Below are positions 33,764 to 45,356 of a stretch of 64,000 bases of DNA, one piece after another. Origin of the DNA: Nautilus pompilius (lineage: Eukaryota > Mollusca > Cephalopoda > Nautilida > Nautilidae); assembly GCA_018389105.1 (NCBI GenBank), contig JACATO010002135.1, positions 1 to 64,000 on the forward strand. The letters run 5' to 3'. The stretch's first letter is position 1. The number at the start of each line of letters is the position of its first letter. Below the pieces are notes generated by a model. The model saw only the letters and a program-made list of their open reading frames with translations. It was not told the DNA's origin and did no database searches. The translations under genes and the position numbers were made by a program.

Positions 33764-33985
33764 ATGGCCTTCCCAACGTCGCACAAGACCATATTCGTGC
33801 TTGATCGAAGCCCCTATTTCGCCCAGTCGTGCAAGCAAAGCGTCGATTACGATGTTTTATCGAAGTCGAAGACCCCTGGGATTATACCAGCGGCCCCGAT
33901 ATCAAAAACCATGTGGACATCCAGCGTCGAGTCGATGATAGAGTACATACGCATCGTTCATGACATATTTCCTACTGGAAAGCTG
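33764..33985 (+). CDS. INTS13: INTS13 coding exon 1
   Basis: 222 nt, 74 codons, phase 0 end, donor gtaaga. Encodes the first strand and helix of the VWA-like domain (TIFVLDRSPYF). Confidence 0.93.
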
Positions 33986-34397
33986 GTAAGATTGCTCCCC
34001 TTTTTTTGTGTATTTTTTGTTAGAAAACAAACAAATAAAAACAACAACAAACAAACCCCCAACCACTCGAAATTCAAGAACGTTTTCTCGTTTATTCGTT
34101 TTAAAATTATCTCCCTTTACCTCTTTCCTGCCACCAGTTGCAACATCGTGCTCATACATACACACCTACCAACCTTATATTTTATTTATTTACCGTTATT
34201 GCAAATGACATTGGTATTGACGAAAAATCAGGAGCTTTTCTTGTTATTAGCAATTGTACTTTTTACCATTTTGTTGTTGTTACCGTTCCTCATATCTGTG
34301 TACAGTCTGACAAAATAACACGTTTCGAGCAAGTTTCTTTTCCTTCATCAGTTTCGTTTGCACACGGATTTCTGTGCTGAAGTAAATTCATTTATGA

Positions 34398-34428
<31 letters not shown>

Positions 34429-37400
34429 AAGCGCAACAAAACACCGGTATCATTTACCGCGTAATCAAAGCTAAACATCATCGGGGGGGGGGGGAGGCAG
34501 CATCTAAAAACAAACAGTTTTCTGCCTGGCTTGCACTGAGTGTGGCCAGAGAGATGGGAAGTAAGCGTTTACTCGGTCTGTTTGCCGAAGTGATTAGGAA
34601 AATTTCCTTTTTTTAAAGTTAGGAACGTGAATTGACGTCAGTGGACTAACGAAAGCATTGAAGATGTTTGCTGTGTTGGCTCTTTTTTATTTTCGTTTCG
34701 TCTTGCTAGCAGACATCTGATGTTGATATTACGCAGATTACAGAAAACTCATACAGTGACATGCAGTTTTGTGGCTGCAGTTAGAATTGTTTGCACATGG
34801 CCAGCTGTTGAATGCTACTTGAGGAGGGGGAGGCGCTCATTCCTGTTAAACAAAATCTTTAAAAAATTTAAACAACTATAATCTGTTAGTGTTAATAAAC
34901 TATCAGTTAATAGTAGAAAATTAACACGCATATAGATGAAATGATGGCTAGGCATTTAAAATATTTTTCAGAATTTTGGAAAGATTGTTTTTATAGTTAA
35001 AGAAAGACTTTTTAGAAGGCATTTTAAAATTAATTATTCTTCTCTGATAATACTTAAAATCATCTTTAGTTTGCTTCCATATTATTAGACAGTTGGTAGG
35101 CTCCCAGATATGCTAGAATATATATCTTCCACTGGTCTTACTGCATAGTGAATTAAAGGTTTTGTTTAAAACAACTCTGCTGAAAGCTAGCCAGTTCAGT
35201 ACCAACACTAGTGACTGTAAAAAATATGGGCATCTACTATAAAACTGGTTCATTACTAATGACATTAATATTTAATGATATAATAATGAAATAATACTAA
35301 TAATTTATCCATTACAAATGCTTACATAACTACTTAATGATAATGTAGCAATAATAGAAATTGGTCAATACAAGTAATAATAACATCACTATTTATTTCT
35401 AATGGCAAAGGTCAAATTTGCTGAGATATGTCCATGGTGTCTGGAATTATTGCATTACCTTATATGTTTAAAGACTTATTTTAACAAAAGAAAGAAATAT
35501 AGTTACACGACCCACAAAAAAGGAAAGAATAAATTATTTTAGGTGCTGTGATATTTTTTGGCTGGCACTTTATATATTTTTTCAATCATAAGGTGAAAAA
35601 TAATGTTTGAATAAATTTATTTCTAATAAATAATGCATTGCCAACAGCTTATGTTAGAATGGGCAATGAAGCTTTATGGAGTAAAAAAGTTAATAAAACA
35701 CTAAAATGTTTCGACATTGGTAACAACAGATGTAAAAAACAAATTTTAATCCACGCATGTGCGCGTGCGCATGCAAAAAGCAAATAAAGTCAATTAAAAA
35801 AAAATAGTTAAAGGAAGAAAAATCTAAGATTTTATTCACAGCACTGTGATTTCATTTGCCTATTTTGCTTGTTTCAACTAAGACCAATGGGTCAGTCCAT
35901 TTTTGTTTTTTTTTTTTTAAATCTCATATATATATATCCTTTGTCTCTTGTAAAGTAATTTGGAAAAAAATTATTCAGACATTTTATTACCAAAAAGCAA
36001 ACTTTACATCTTTAATTCATAAAGAATCAAATTCTTTAAATAATAAGACTTCATTTATTTCATAACTAAACAATACCAAAAAACCCCAAAACTCACCTAT
36101 GTGATTAATTAAAATGGAATTTAGATGCATTTTAGAGATTCGTTGTATGTGTAGTACTGTATAGCATGGGTTTCTATCACTTCTACTATTTATACTCTTC
36201 ACTTCAGAAGAGCTCAAAACACAAGATGGGTTTCTCAGAAGTTTAAAAATGAGAAGACTTAATTAATTAGTTCTTATATAAATTTGAGAAAGTGCTTAGT
36301 AGTTTTAGCAGTGAAACAGATAATAAGTGGTAGTATTTTGCTAAAGCAAAGTGAACTTCGTTGAAAATGTAATTGAACAGTGGAAATATAAGATAAATAA
36401 GTAAAAGTAAATAATTATATTAGCATGCAGCTAACCTCTTCCTGTTCTCTTTCACTTGGTTTAGGAAACTGAAACCAGGTGGGGTTTCCTCTGTTGGATG
36501 CTTTAAAAGTTCAAAAGGAAAAAAAAAAATTAGCATAGATCTTTGCAGCCACAGTTGTGAGTTATCCAGTTCTAGATGGATGTTTACATGAATAATATCT
36601 TGTTTAAGTTCCAATAAAAATTTATTGTAACATGTTTTGTTGTATGTATATGCATTTTCTAAGTCATATTTGGGATATTTCATTGTGAGTCTACAGTTAT
36701 GGCTGTCAAAAGGTAAGAATGTATAAGTATATATTTATATATTTTTTGAAATTTTTAATAGATAAGAGTGGTTACTGGAGTTCATTCCTTGAATACCTGG
36801 GCACAAAAAGACCAGGGCATACAACAGGTAAGCAAAACTATTTTATAAGAAATGTTTGTTAGCTTAATAAGATAGCTACTGATGATTATTGAGAAATAAT
36901 AGTCATGCACAGAAATTTAAAAGAAATATAATAATAAAAATATAGTCTCTGAAGCTTCAGTCTTTGTTTAGTTGTGTTAGAATTGATATTCTGCATAGAA
37001 TTTACTAAAATGAAATATTTGCTTGGTTTATCTCTGAGTGAAATGAAATGAACAGCTATGATCTTTTTAGAAATTCGTCTTGTGCACAGGGATATAAACT
37101 TAAACGATTTCAAATGTTGGTTCAGTGATTTAAAAAGAAATTTATATATATACAATGGGCACTTGGTGTCAGTGCAAACTTAATTTGGAGCCATTACACC
37201 ATGGTACCAAACACCACTTTAACGAACTGAAAAACATTGGCAAAAATTGTCAGACTGTCCAAGAAAATCACAACAGATCTTTCTAATATAACAGAAATCT
37301 TAGTTATTGTACCAGAACAGTTAGTATGGCAGCCTCCTCTCATTAAGTGTGTTCAATATCATGCAAGGCTATAAGCCTTTCACCTGATGATACAGGTGGA

Positions 37401-40400
37401 GCAAGCTTTGCCTTATTGCTGTCACTGTTGTTGTTGTTGTTGTGTTGTTGTTAAGGGAGTTGGACGTCCAAATGCCGAGTCCTACTCGTAACTGAGAGAT
37501 GTTCGTCGAGCCGACAAGCGGCCCGGTCCCCCGACACCGTGAGCCCCAAGGACCCGGGAGGTCTCTCTCAAGTCGGGCACCAAGGAGATGCCGTACATCT
37601 GTTTCACGCTATGGCGATCATCAGCGACAAGTCTCCTCCGACCCCAACCTGGGATCGAACCTGGTACAGGAGCAACGGTCCCCTTATGGAGCTAACCCGC
37701 TACCACCTGCCCCACCAGGCCGGCTTGCTGTCACTGTCGTACTTGCTGTCTGCCAGATTTGCTTATCTGGCTACCATTGCTTCAATGACTGCAACAGCAT
37801 AACCAGCTCCTCAGAGTTGATCTGGTGTCATCAGATGTTGTGTTGTACTTGATGACCTGGCTATAAGAAGCATCATACTGGAAACAACAGGAAATGTTCT
37901 TTTCTTTTGGTCTTGATGATTTGTCCACTTAAATGCAGGTTCCTTGCCTGACTGGTAAACCATAACTGCGTAGCAGTTGACTTCAGTAAAAGTTTTATCT
38001 TTTGATTTTTTTTCTGCTTGTCGAGTTGCTTCTCCTTTACTCTAATGTAGCAGCATTCTTGTGCAACTTTTGCTAGCTATCAGCTTGAGAAGAAGTGACT
38101 TTTGAAACTTTCAGGCAAGAGACCATCTTTTGCAGAGATGTGATTTTGGGGATTTTCTTGACCTTGTCCAAAAGCAGTATCTGCAACAGCGTAACACACA
38201 GTAACAACTAATGTGGAATAAAAATGGAATGTAAGTCACTACTGGTAGCTCGGATATTTAGATTTCTTGTATGTATGAATGAGGCACAGCAGGTGAACAT
38301 GTGGCAGAATATGTGACAGAGCTACACAGGTGTCATTAGTGTGTCTACTTATGGCATGAAGTGATTGGGACAAGTGTCCACTAGGACCAGAGAATTTTAC
38401 TGTAGTTTTATAGCAATGTGTTTAAGTGAATCCTAGCGAGTACACATTTGCAAATTAGTGACAAATTAAACTTTTTTTTTTTTGTTTGCTTGCTTTAGTT
38501 GATGCTTGCTTTGGCACGGATTGGTCCCCCTGCATCCAAGGACAGTGAAGAAGACTATGATGTCATGCATGGCCTGTCTCAAGCTGTTGAGGTGTTGTGT
38601 GAACCAAGTGAGAGACAGCATGAAGATCGCACCTCACTTACCAATGATGCTAGTAACGTGCAGAACCGGGGACGAATAATTTGCTTGACAGCTGTCAAAA
38701 GGTTTGTCTGGTAGTATTTGCTACGTAGGCTAAAATCCCACTAAAACTGTAATGAATAACACTGGGGAACACTCATTTTGTTGCATTAAAAAAAATACTT
38801 TTTTCTAGTCAATTTGAATATGTAGATTTTAATTTTAAAGTCGGTTTTTTGTCTGCAAGCTACAGATTTCATGCAATTTGACATTTTTTATTTTTCGTTA
38901 TTTTAACAAATTCCAACATTAATCAAAATTCTTCTGTTCACTTTAATCTTAAAACGGCAAAAAAGTCATTTAAAAATATTTATTGAAGCAAAAGATAGAG
39001 AATTAAAAAATTTTATGAGTAAATTAAATTATTATCTAGTGTTGATCGTGCCATATTTTCATTAGTTTTTATCTGAATGTGTATTTTATCCAGGAAGGAA
39101 TTTGCGTTTGTAACTTTTGCGTTTGTACACTTTATCTTGGCAATCTCGTTTAATGCTCCAGCAGTAGTCAGCCATCATGCTTTTGTTCCAGCGCCCTTGG
39201 TAACGTTCTTCCATGATCTTTAGGTCTTGGTGGAATCGTTCTCCTTGTTCGTCACTTACAGCTCCCAGATTGTCAGGGAATTTATCAAGGTGGCTGTTCA
39301 AAAAATGAAGCTTGATGCTCATGTTGCACCCGAGATCACGAAAAGCGAGGAGCATTGTGTTCACAAGATCACAGTAGTTTTCCGCTTTATAGTTTCCGAG
39401 AAAGTTCTGAACAACTGCCACAAAAGATAACCATGCTGCTTTTTCCAAAGCATTCATCTTAGCAACAAACTGATTATCACGAAATAGTGTTCTAATTTGT
39501 GGGCCATCAAACACACCTGCTTTGATTTTTTCAAATGATAACCCTGGTAAAGCTGTGATGATGTGTTGAAAACATTCACCTTCGGTTTTTAGGGCTTTAA
39601 CAAATTGCTTTATCAAACCTAATTTTATGTGAAGAGGAGGAAAGATGATCTTACCTCTGTTTACAATTGGCTCTTTTATGATATTTGGCATGCCAGCTTT
39701 AAGAGTTTCACGGATAGGCCAGTTCTTTTGGACCCAATGTTTGTCTCGTGCTCGGCTGTCCCACATACAAAGGAAACATGGAAACTTGGTAAAACCTTTC
39801 TGTTGTCCAAGAAGAAAATTGACTATTTTTAAGTCCACACAAATGATCCAATTGTGCTCATGATATTTTAATAAGTCCATGACTATTCTCACATCATCAT
39901 AGTCTTCTCGCAAATGCACAGAATGACCGATAGGTACCGCTCCATAAACATTGCCATTATGTAAAAGAACACACTTTAGACTACGTTTTGAACTGTCCAA
40001 AAAGAGTCTCCATTCGGCAGGATTATAGTAAGATACACCCAGTTCTTTAAGAAGCCCTGGAATGTCATGGCAGTAAACAAAATGTTTGTCTTCTGAAAAG
40101 AAAGCTACAAAAAGTTGGTCACGATTTCTAAAATATGAAACTTTAACAGAGTGATCAACAAGATTTCTACTTTGTAATCTTGATGCCAAAACCTCTGCTG
40201 CTTTTTTTGAAAGGCCCAAATCTCGCACTAAATCATTTAATTCAACTTGCAGAAGAGGCTTAGGGGTGGGAAAAGGTTCAGAGTCTGAAGAACAATTCTC
40301 CGACGACGAACATTTTTCTGCCACTTCACTGTCACTACTATTTTGTTTGTTTGTATCATCTTCAATGTCTTTATCGTCTAATGAAGGTAAGCCTTTAAAT

Positions 40401-43400
40401 ATTGGAACAGGAACTTCTCTAGAGTGGGGAGTAGGCCGAATAGCTGAGGGAATGTTTGGATACGTAATTTTATGTCGGTTTTTTTTTCCAACTCCTGATG
40501 TGTTTACCATGCAGAAATAACAGTCAGTTAAATGATTGGTTGGTTCACGCCAAACCATTGGAACTCCAAAAGGTAGACTTTTACGTTTTCCTTTGGTCCA
40601 CTCTCGAAGCATTTCTTCACAATTGTGACACACAACATGAGGCGCCCATTGCTAGTCTTGGTCACCAAGATGAACTTCAAAATATGCCTTGTAAGCACGC
40701 TTGACAAAGGAGGATACATTACGTTTTTGACGATTTAGTGTGTAGCATCCACATATGTAGCAGAAGGCATTAGGCTTGTTTCTGCAATGATTTCTCTTAA
40801 TAGAAGCCATGTTTAAACTGAAACAAATGATAAATTATAATTTAATTATAAAAATACAAAAAGTTATAAATTTATATGGACATGAAAATGCTTATATATG
40901 GTTTACGTAAGTTCACATTGTAAAATTTCACTAACCTCAAATTGCATGCAAACTAAAGCTTGTAGAGAAAAACTAATTTCAGATTTGAAATCAGCGCCTA
41001 AAGTTCTATCAAAATTTGTTAAAATATTCCATGCAACTGAAAATTATTTAAAATTTGTTCCCCTGTGTAATCTTCTTCACATAGTTTACGAAAAGTAGTG
41101 GGCACCGATTTCATACAGAGAAGTGCTGCCGTTATGTTATGTTAATAAATTATCTCCCTTACATATTCTACCGTTTGTAAAGTCGTGAGCACAAATGTTA
41201 TGTAGATTTTTCATCTTTTGTTTCTAGAACTAAATACAATTTTGCAACATCACACACAAAAAAAAAATCATTGAGACCCTCTCTCCCCGAGAAATACTGT
41301 ACTTTCTAGAATACTGATCCAATGTTCAAACTACTAATTTTGAGGAACTAATTGTCAAATTATCTCCCTTTGACCAGTCCTTGTTCTGTTCTGTATCCTT
41401 ATTGGTATACTGTCAAAACAACTGTTTTCAGGTTTTGTTATTTTGTTTCAACCAAATTGTGGCAATTATTTATGACAGGAGTGCTAACTAGCAAGAAAGT
41501 CAAATAAAATAATTTAATATGAAGTATCTAAATTTTTTCTCTTATTGTAGATGATTCTATTATTTTTACTCTGTTTGATATGTTTCTGATTGCATACATT
41601 TTTAATATCAGGATTTCCCTAAAATATGTATATTTTTTATTTATAGTCAGCCTAGTAAGCAAAGTGATATTGCTAGATAGAATTTTTTTCTTTATACATC
41701 AGTTATATAGAAAAATGATACACTACAATAGGCAGTCAAAATGTTAATGCAGGCATTGCCACATCTAGCAACAGTGACATGCAGCAGCACATTTTTAGAG
41801 GAATAGCTGTTGAAGCATCAACTCTCTATTGGAGATTGTGGATGGTAGCTGCTTTTGTGGCATACACCTTGTCTGTAAGCACCCAAAAGGAAATGGATCT
41901 AGCAGTTTGAAATCTGGAAAGGGTGGAGGGTATTGACCAGTCCTGAATCACCTAACCACAGTAAAGTGTTCATTTGAAAATGCCCTCATGTTTTCTTCCA
42001 CACACACACACACACACTGAAAATCTCTGATATCAGGGTTATGTTGTTGCATTGCATGGTGCTGTCATCTGTGAACTTCCAAATAAAACGTTTTAATGTT
42101 GAAAGACAAAATACTTTTTTACGGCAGTAGTCTATGAAAGTGTGTGTGTGGCATTTTTGGGACACTGTATTTGTCTTACACTGGAAACTATTATCTTCAT
42201 ATAGTAATATTTTAGAAGAGTAAATTCATGTGGAATTATTTGTAAACTACTATCTAAAATACAGGAAGTATCTACTACTGAAATTTACTTACACCAGAAT
42301 AAGAGGGAATAACTGTGATTGTCTTATTCCTGGATGGTGTTTATTGAGAAAGGTTGATCTGTCTCATCAGCATCTTTGATGTTTCTTTGTTTTTGTCATG
42401 GTATTATAATATCTAGGTGATAATTAATGCAATGCATAATCTTAGTAGCCATGTGCAGCAAATAAAATGCTCAGATGTAAAAAGAGAATGTTTTAGTGTA
42501 GGAAATTTTATATTTATTATTATTCTAGGCATATTACAAACATTTAGGAAATACTAACAATTAATTTGATTCTCACAAGTTAAAATTCAGAAATTATTTT
42601 TTTTTTTGTTTCTCATTAACTAAGTGAAATGTCTCAAGCTTTCAAAATTACTTAGTTTTGTGTAGCTTGGCTAAGAGGCTATGACTTCTACTTTTATTGG
42701 TTGCTAAGTGGCATAATTATGAGTTCAGATCGTATGAATCCATGAAGTTACATGGAATACTACTTAATCTTTTCTTATTGAAATTGACCAGAACTGGCCA
42801 GGAGACACAACCAGAAAACAGCAATGTACCAATGAGTCATTTAATGACTATTTCAATTTGTACTGTAGATAGTACGTATAGAAAGATGCTGGTTTACTTT
42901 ATCACTTCATCTGGCTATTCATATTGCTGTTTTTCTGTGAAAGTGATTTTACTAGTGCAAATTATATGCATTACCTAGTTTGTTTATTTACTTAATACTT
43001 GATGGAATACAACAGGGAATTCTTTCCTTTTGGTGATGTGGAAGTTTTGATTGGGCACACTCCAGATCTATTATTTTACTAATTGGACAGCAATGGAGAA
43101 ACATCGAATGTTGATTAAGAGAAACAACAACAGTGAGGAGAATGAGGTTGTTGTTTAGAGTTTACATCATCTGCAGGTGATCGCTGTGCCAGCATTTTTG
43201 CAGTTTGCTCTCCCAAAGATTGATGCTTGTGATGATGGGAGGCCAGTGAATTTCTTTGGGATGATACCAGAGGATGTCTTCCACCATGTGGCTGAGAAGT
43301 GTAACCACTACATCACATTGAGAGAGGTAGGCAAAACTGACAACATCTGGATAGACATCACCAAAGAGGAGGCAAAAGCATTTGTATCAATGAACTATAA

Positions 43401-45356
43401 TTCTTTGTCATCCATTGAGGATTATTTGAGTGAGGACAGCAGACTTAGTGTTGACAGTAATGACATTAATGAGATTCAAGGAATTGAATCAGTATTGGCT
43501 CCCCTGTGACAACAGTCTGGTGATTTTATTTTACAGTTTTTACTTTATGTACTATAAATGAAATTTTTCTTTTGTTTTCTGGACATATCTTTTCATTTAG
43601 ATTAAGAACTTGTGTGCTAAGTCATTGGTACTATTTAACTAATTCCATGATTTTTAAATTTGTTTTTTAATAATTTTAATCAGGTAAGTTAGTTTTGAGC
43701 AGCCATCTTGAAAAATGTCTGAATGTTTGTTTGTAAAATATTGCATTTTCTAATTGGGAAAGGGTTAAGAAAAAATTAATTTCAATTTATTAAATATGTT
43801 TCAAGGGAGATAATTTAAGACATATAGCATTATCTAACACAACAAAACATAACCTTTAAAATTACTTTTAACTTTGTAAAATTGCAAAACCAATGAAGCA
43901 GATCTTATGACTATTAGACTTTCTTGCTGCCTTGCATGCCATTTTTTTGTTGCAGAGGCAGTGATAATGATTGTTTTATTAGAGTAAATATTTCTGTACT
44001 ACCTTCCATCGTTTAATGATGCTCTCTTTGGGTGTGCCTTGAAGTGTTGGCCTAGAAATGTTATAGTCCATTTAAACTGTGCAACTAACTGTGTACAACC
44101 CTGGCAGTATTTATAATTTTTAGCTAGTTAACATATAACTTTGGCGTGCTTTTAATAACAACAAAACACCCTGAGGAGTAGCCGATCATCAATACGACTA
44201 AAAGTCTGTTTTTTTCCATAAAAGAAAAATGCCAGGTGCTTGTAGTTTACATACAAATTACTCCACTCTGAAACAAGGTTAGTTTGATTTTTATTGACAT
44301 TTCAATATTGTGTATCAACTTTGCTTATTAGCTGGCATTTGTAACAATTTGAAAGGCAGAGCAAGTTCCATACAATCCAACATTGTTACAACTCAGTGGT
44401 GAATGGGTTACATAGTTCAGTTTTGTTGTGAGGTATGTGGGCTTTCCATCAATAACAATGACTTTTGAGGCAGATAATTAAAGATGCTAAAGAGAATACT
44501 GAACTATCTGCATTTGTGACACATGCTGATATTACTAATGCCTGTTTCGGTGCTAGAGCTAATCATCAAATTATTGAAAACACACGAGAAATAATTAATT
44601 AATTATTTTTATCTTGAATACTTTGGAGGGCATCATTGGTGCTCTTGAGTTCTGGTGTGAGAGGAGGAAAAATATTGATCAGAACTCTGTGCAACTCACC
44701 ATCTGTGGACATAACTGAACGTCATGCAACACTGTGCAGAGTTGTGTGTGGTCTCTGTGAGAGGAGAGCTCTGTTGTCACTCTGATGATTGAATAGTATT
44801 GAAAGTTAAAGTTTATAAATTTAGTGAAATTCCCCTGCAGTCACAATTAACGCTATAGAAAATCATTACAGCATGAAAGCTGCCAAGCACACATTGTCCA
44901 TTAATAAAGAATACTTATCATGATATATATTTCCAGTCTTGTTATTTTGCCATAACAATTTTGTGAATCAAGTTGGCAATGAGAGACAGTTTGCTCAGTA
45001 AATGGAAACCTGTCCTGCAGATGAGCGATGATTTAATTTCTTGGTCAAAATATGATAGGTAAATGATCCATAAATTAGAAAATTATTCTAATACTACAGT
45101 TTTACTTTGAAGTTTTTTGGAGAAGACCAAAGAATGTACAAATCATATTTGCCCTCCCGTTCATTCTCTTGGTTACCTGGAGGCTGATATAACAGGTTTT
45201 ACATAAACACGCATTTTTTAAAAAATCATCAGTTTAAATCTGATTCTTTTTTTCTTTTTTTTTTTAAAAATCTAGTGAGGGTCATATCAGAACTCTGGAA
45301 GGCTGTGTACTTGATGCGGTGATGCAACATAATAAACTTGCAGCTCAGACTGACAC
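33764..45356 (+). CDS. INTS13: Integrator complex subunit 13 (Asunder), N-terminal four exons (partial)
   Basis: Exons 33764-33985, 36762-36827, 38499-38701 and 45276-45356 have GT-AG borders and join in phase for 190 codons plus two bases. They reproduce the INTS13/Asunder N-terminus in order: SHKTIFVLDRSPYFAQSC, GIIPAAPISKTMW, SVESMIEYIRIVHDIFP, then HSLNTWAQKDQ, then LARIGPP, NRGRIICLTAVKR, and finally GHIRTLEGCV with HNKLAAQTD. INTS13 is a ~700-residue subunit of the nuclear Integrator complex, which cleaves and attenuates nascent RNAs. The vertebrate protein also acts in mitosis and dynein localisation, and this region is the VWA-like domain. ATG 33764 is the first in-frame ATG; the alternative start upstream is a TTG. 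The remaining ~70% of the gene was not found and should lie beyond 64000 if the last intron exceeds 18 kb. Confidence 0.92.
33986..36761 (+). other. INTS13 intron 1
   Basis: 2.8-kb intron with a CAG repeat (34397-34420), a TTATCTCCCTT motif (34107-34117) and a G-run near 34483. No coding or transposon match was recognised. Confidence 0.5.
34397..34420 (+). repeat. (CAG)n microsatellite
   Basis: Short CAG run followed by CAACAACAG in INTS13 intron 1. Confidence 0.8.
36762..36827 (+). CDS. INTS13: INTS13 coding exon 2
   Basis: 66 nt, 22 codons, phase 0 both ends, acceptor tttaatag and donor gtaagc. Corresponds to the conserved HSLNTWAQKDQ segment. Confidence 0.9.
36828..38498 (+). other. INTS13 intron 2
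   Basis: Contains the SINE at 37416-37737; otherwise nothing recognised. Confidence 0.5.
37416..37737 (-). repeat. tRNA-derived SINE with 13-bp target-site duplication
   Basis: The element (37429-37724) is flanked by identical TTGCTGTCACTGT copies at 37416-37428 and 37725-37737. Read on the minus strand, the head has an A box (CAGGTGGTAGCGGGTTAG) and a B box (GGTTCGATCCC). A ~170-bp unique body follows, ending in a (CAA)n-type tail. This is the signature of LINE-mediated tRNA-SINE insertion. The perfect duplication suggests a young copy. Open frames inside it are not genes. Confidence 0.9.
38499..38701 (+). CDS. INTS13: INTS13 coding exon 3
   Basis: 203 nt, acceptor tgctttag, donor gtttgt. 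Encodes LARIGPP and NRGRIICLTAVK. The last two bases AG continue in the next exon. Confidence 0.93.
38760..38881. repeat. Left terminal inverted repeat of the 2.3-kb transposon
   Basis: Starts CACTGGGGAACA and ends around CATGCAATTTGA; pairs with the reverse complement of 40941-41067. Confidence 0.7.
39086..40810 (-). pseudogene. Putative transposase of uncharacterized invertebrate family, one in-frame stop
   Basis: From ATG 40810 to TAA 39086 the frame has 574 codons and is open except for a TAG at codon 53 (40652-40654). An open stretch of 515 codons follows the stop. The N-terminus has paired CxxC motifs (CYICGC near residue 17, CHNC near 61), suggesting a zinc-binding domain. An acidic Ser-rich linker comes next. 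The C-terminal ~300 residues carry CVDLK (Asp ~326), FPCFLCMWDSR (Cys 345/348), PPLHIKLGL, DGPQIR, LHFLNSHLDKFP and SDEQGERFHQDL. I recognise this as a family annotated only as uncharacterized in cnidarians, arthropods and molluscs. The flanking inverted repeats make a transposase likely, with the conserved Asp/Glu residues as candidates for an RNase H-fold active site (inference). Confidence 0.7.
40941..41067. repeat. Right terminal inverted repeat of the 2.3-kb transposon
   Basis: In minus-strand reading it starts CACAGGGGAACA and reaches TGCATGCAATTTGA with block spacing equal to the left arm (83 against 84 bp between GTTGCAT and ATGCAATTTGA). Confidence 0.7.
41770..42130 (-). mobile_element. 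Mariner/Tc-type transposase relic
   Basis: Minus-strand fragments in shifted frames: a degraded FQQDxAPxH-type motif near 42050, then remnants of the PxxSPDLxPxDFFLWGYLKxKVY block (read as DKVYATKAATIHNLQ near 41850). A (CA)n run at 41999-42017 interrupts it. This is the C-terminal half only. Confidence 0.55.
41999..42017 (+). repeat. (CA)n microsatellite
   Basis: Short CA run in INTS13 intron 3. Confidence 0.8.
42980..43509 (+). pseudogene. piggyBac transposase N-terminal relic
   Basis: The frame at 43177-43509 encodes PVNFFGMIPEDVFHHVAEKC, then WIDITKEEAKAFVSM and LSSIEDYLSED. This matches the order at the start of piggyBac transposases (PxxFFxxFFxxDxxxxIVxxTN, then W.pvTxxExxAFxG, then LPxxxDYWSxD). 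The DDD catalytic region that should follow is missing: the frame ends at 43509. No TTAA-flanked terminal repeats were located. Confidence 0.6.
43510..45275 (+). other. INTS13 intron 3, distal part
   Basis: Nothing recognised apart from an AAGGGAGATAA motif at 43803-43813. Confidence 0.4.
45276..45356 (+). CDS. INTS13: INTS13 coding exon 4
   Basis: 81 nt, acceptor aaatctag, donor gtgagt. Completes AGT and encodes SEGHIRTLEGCVLDAV then HNKLAAQTD. Separated from exon 3 by a 6.6-kb intron full of transposons. Confidence 0.9.

Larger units (their letters stand above)
38760..41067 (-). mobile_element. DNA transposon with ~125-bp terminal inverted repeats, superfamily unassigned
   Basis: The left end CACTGGGGAACA (38760) and right end CACAGGGGAACA (minus strand, from 41067) begin matching arms. 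Shared blocks at equal spacing include GTTGCAT, a TTTTTxTCTxCAAGCT block and CATGCAATTTGA, over ~125 bp at roughly 60-65% identity by eye. TAA lies just outside both ends (38757-38759, 41068-41070), a possible 3-bp duplication. The only gene inside is the large minus-strand frame. CACTG ends with a 3-bp duplication recall the CMC/CACTA group, but the protein is not one I know from that group. It is inserted antisense in INTS13 intron 3. Confidence 0.75.
38702..45275 (+). other. INTS13 intron 3
   Basis: 6.6-kb intron containing the 2.3-kb TIR transposon, a mariner-type relic and a piggyBac relic. No host exon was found. Confidence 0.55.

Noticed and set aside
34484..34493. Poly-G run as a quadruplex element
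   Set aside because: A single G run without the repeated G tracts needed for an intramolecular quadruplex.
37499..37852. Overlapping 87- and 117-codon plus-strand frames
   Set aside because: They lie inside the tRNA-derived SINE and its duplication.
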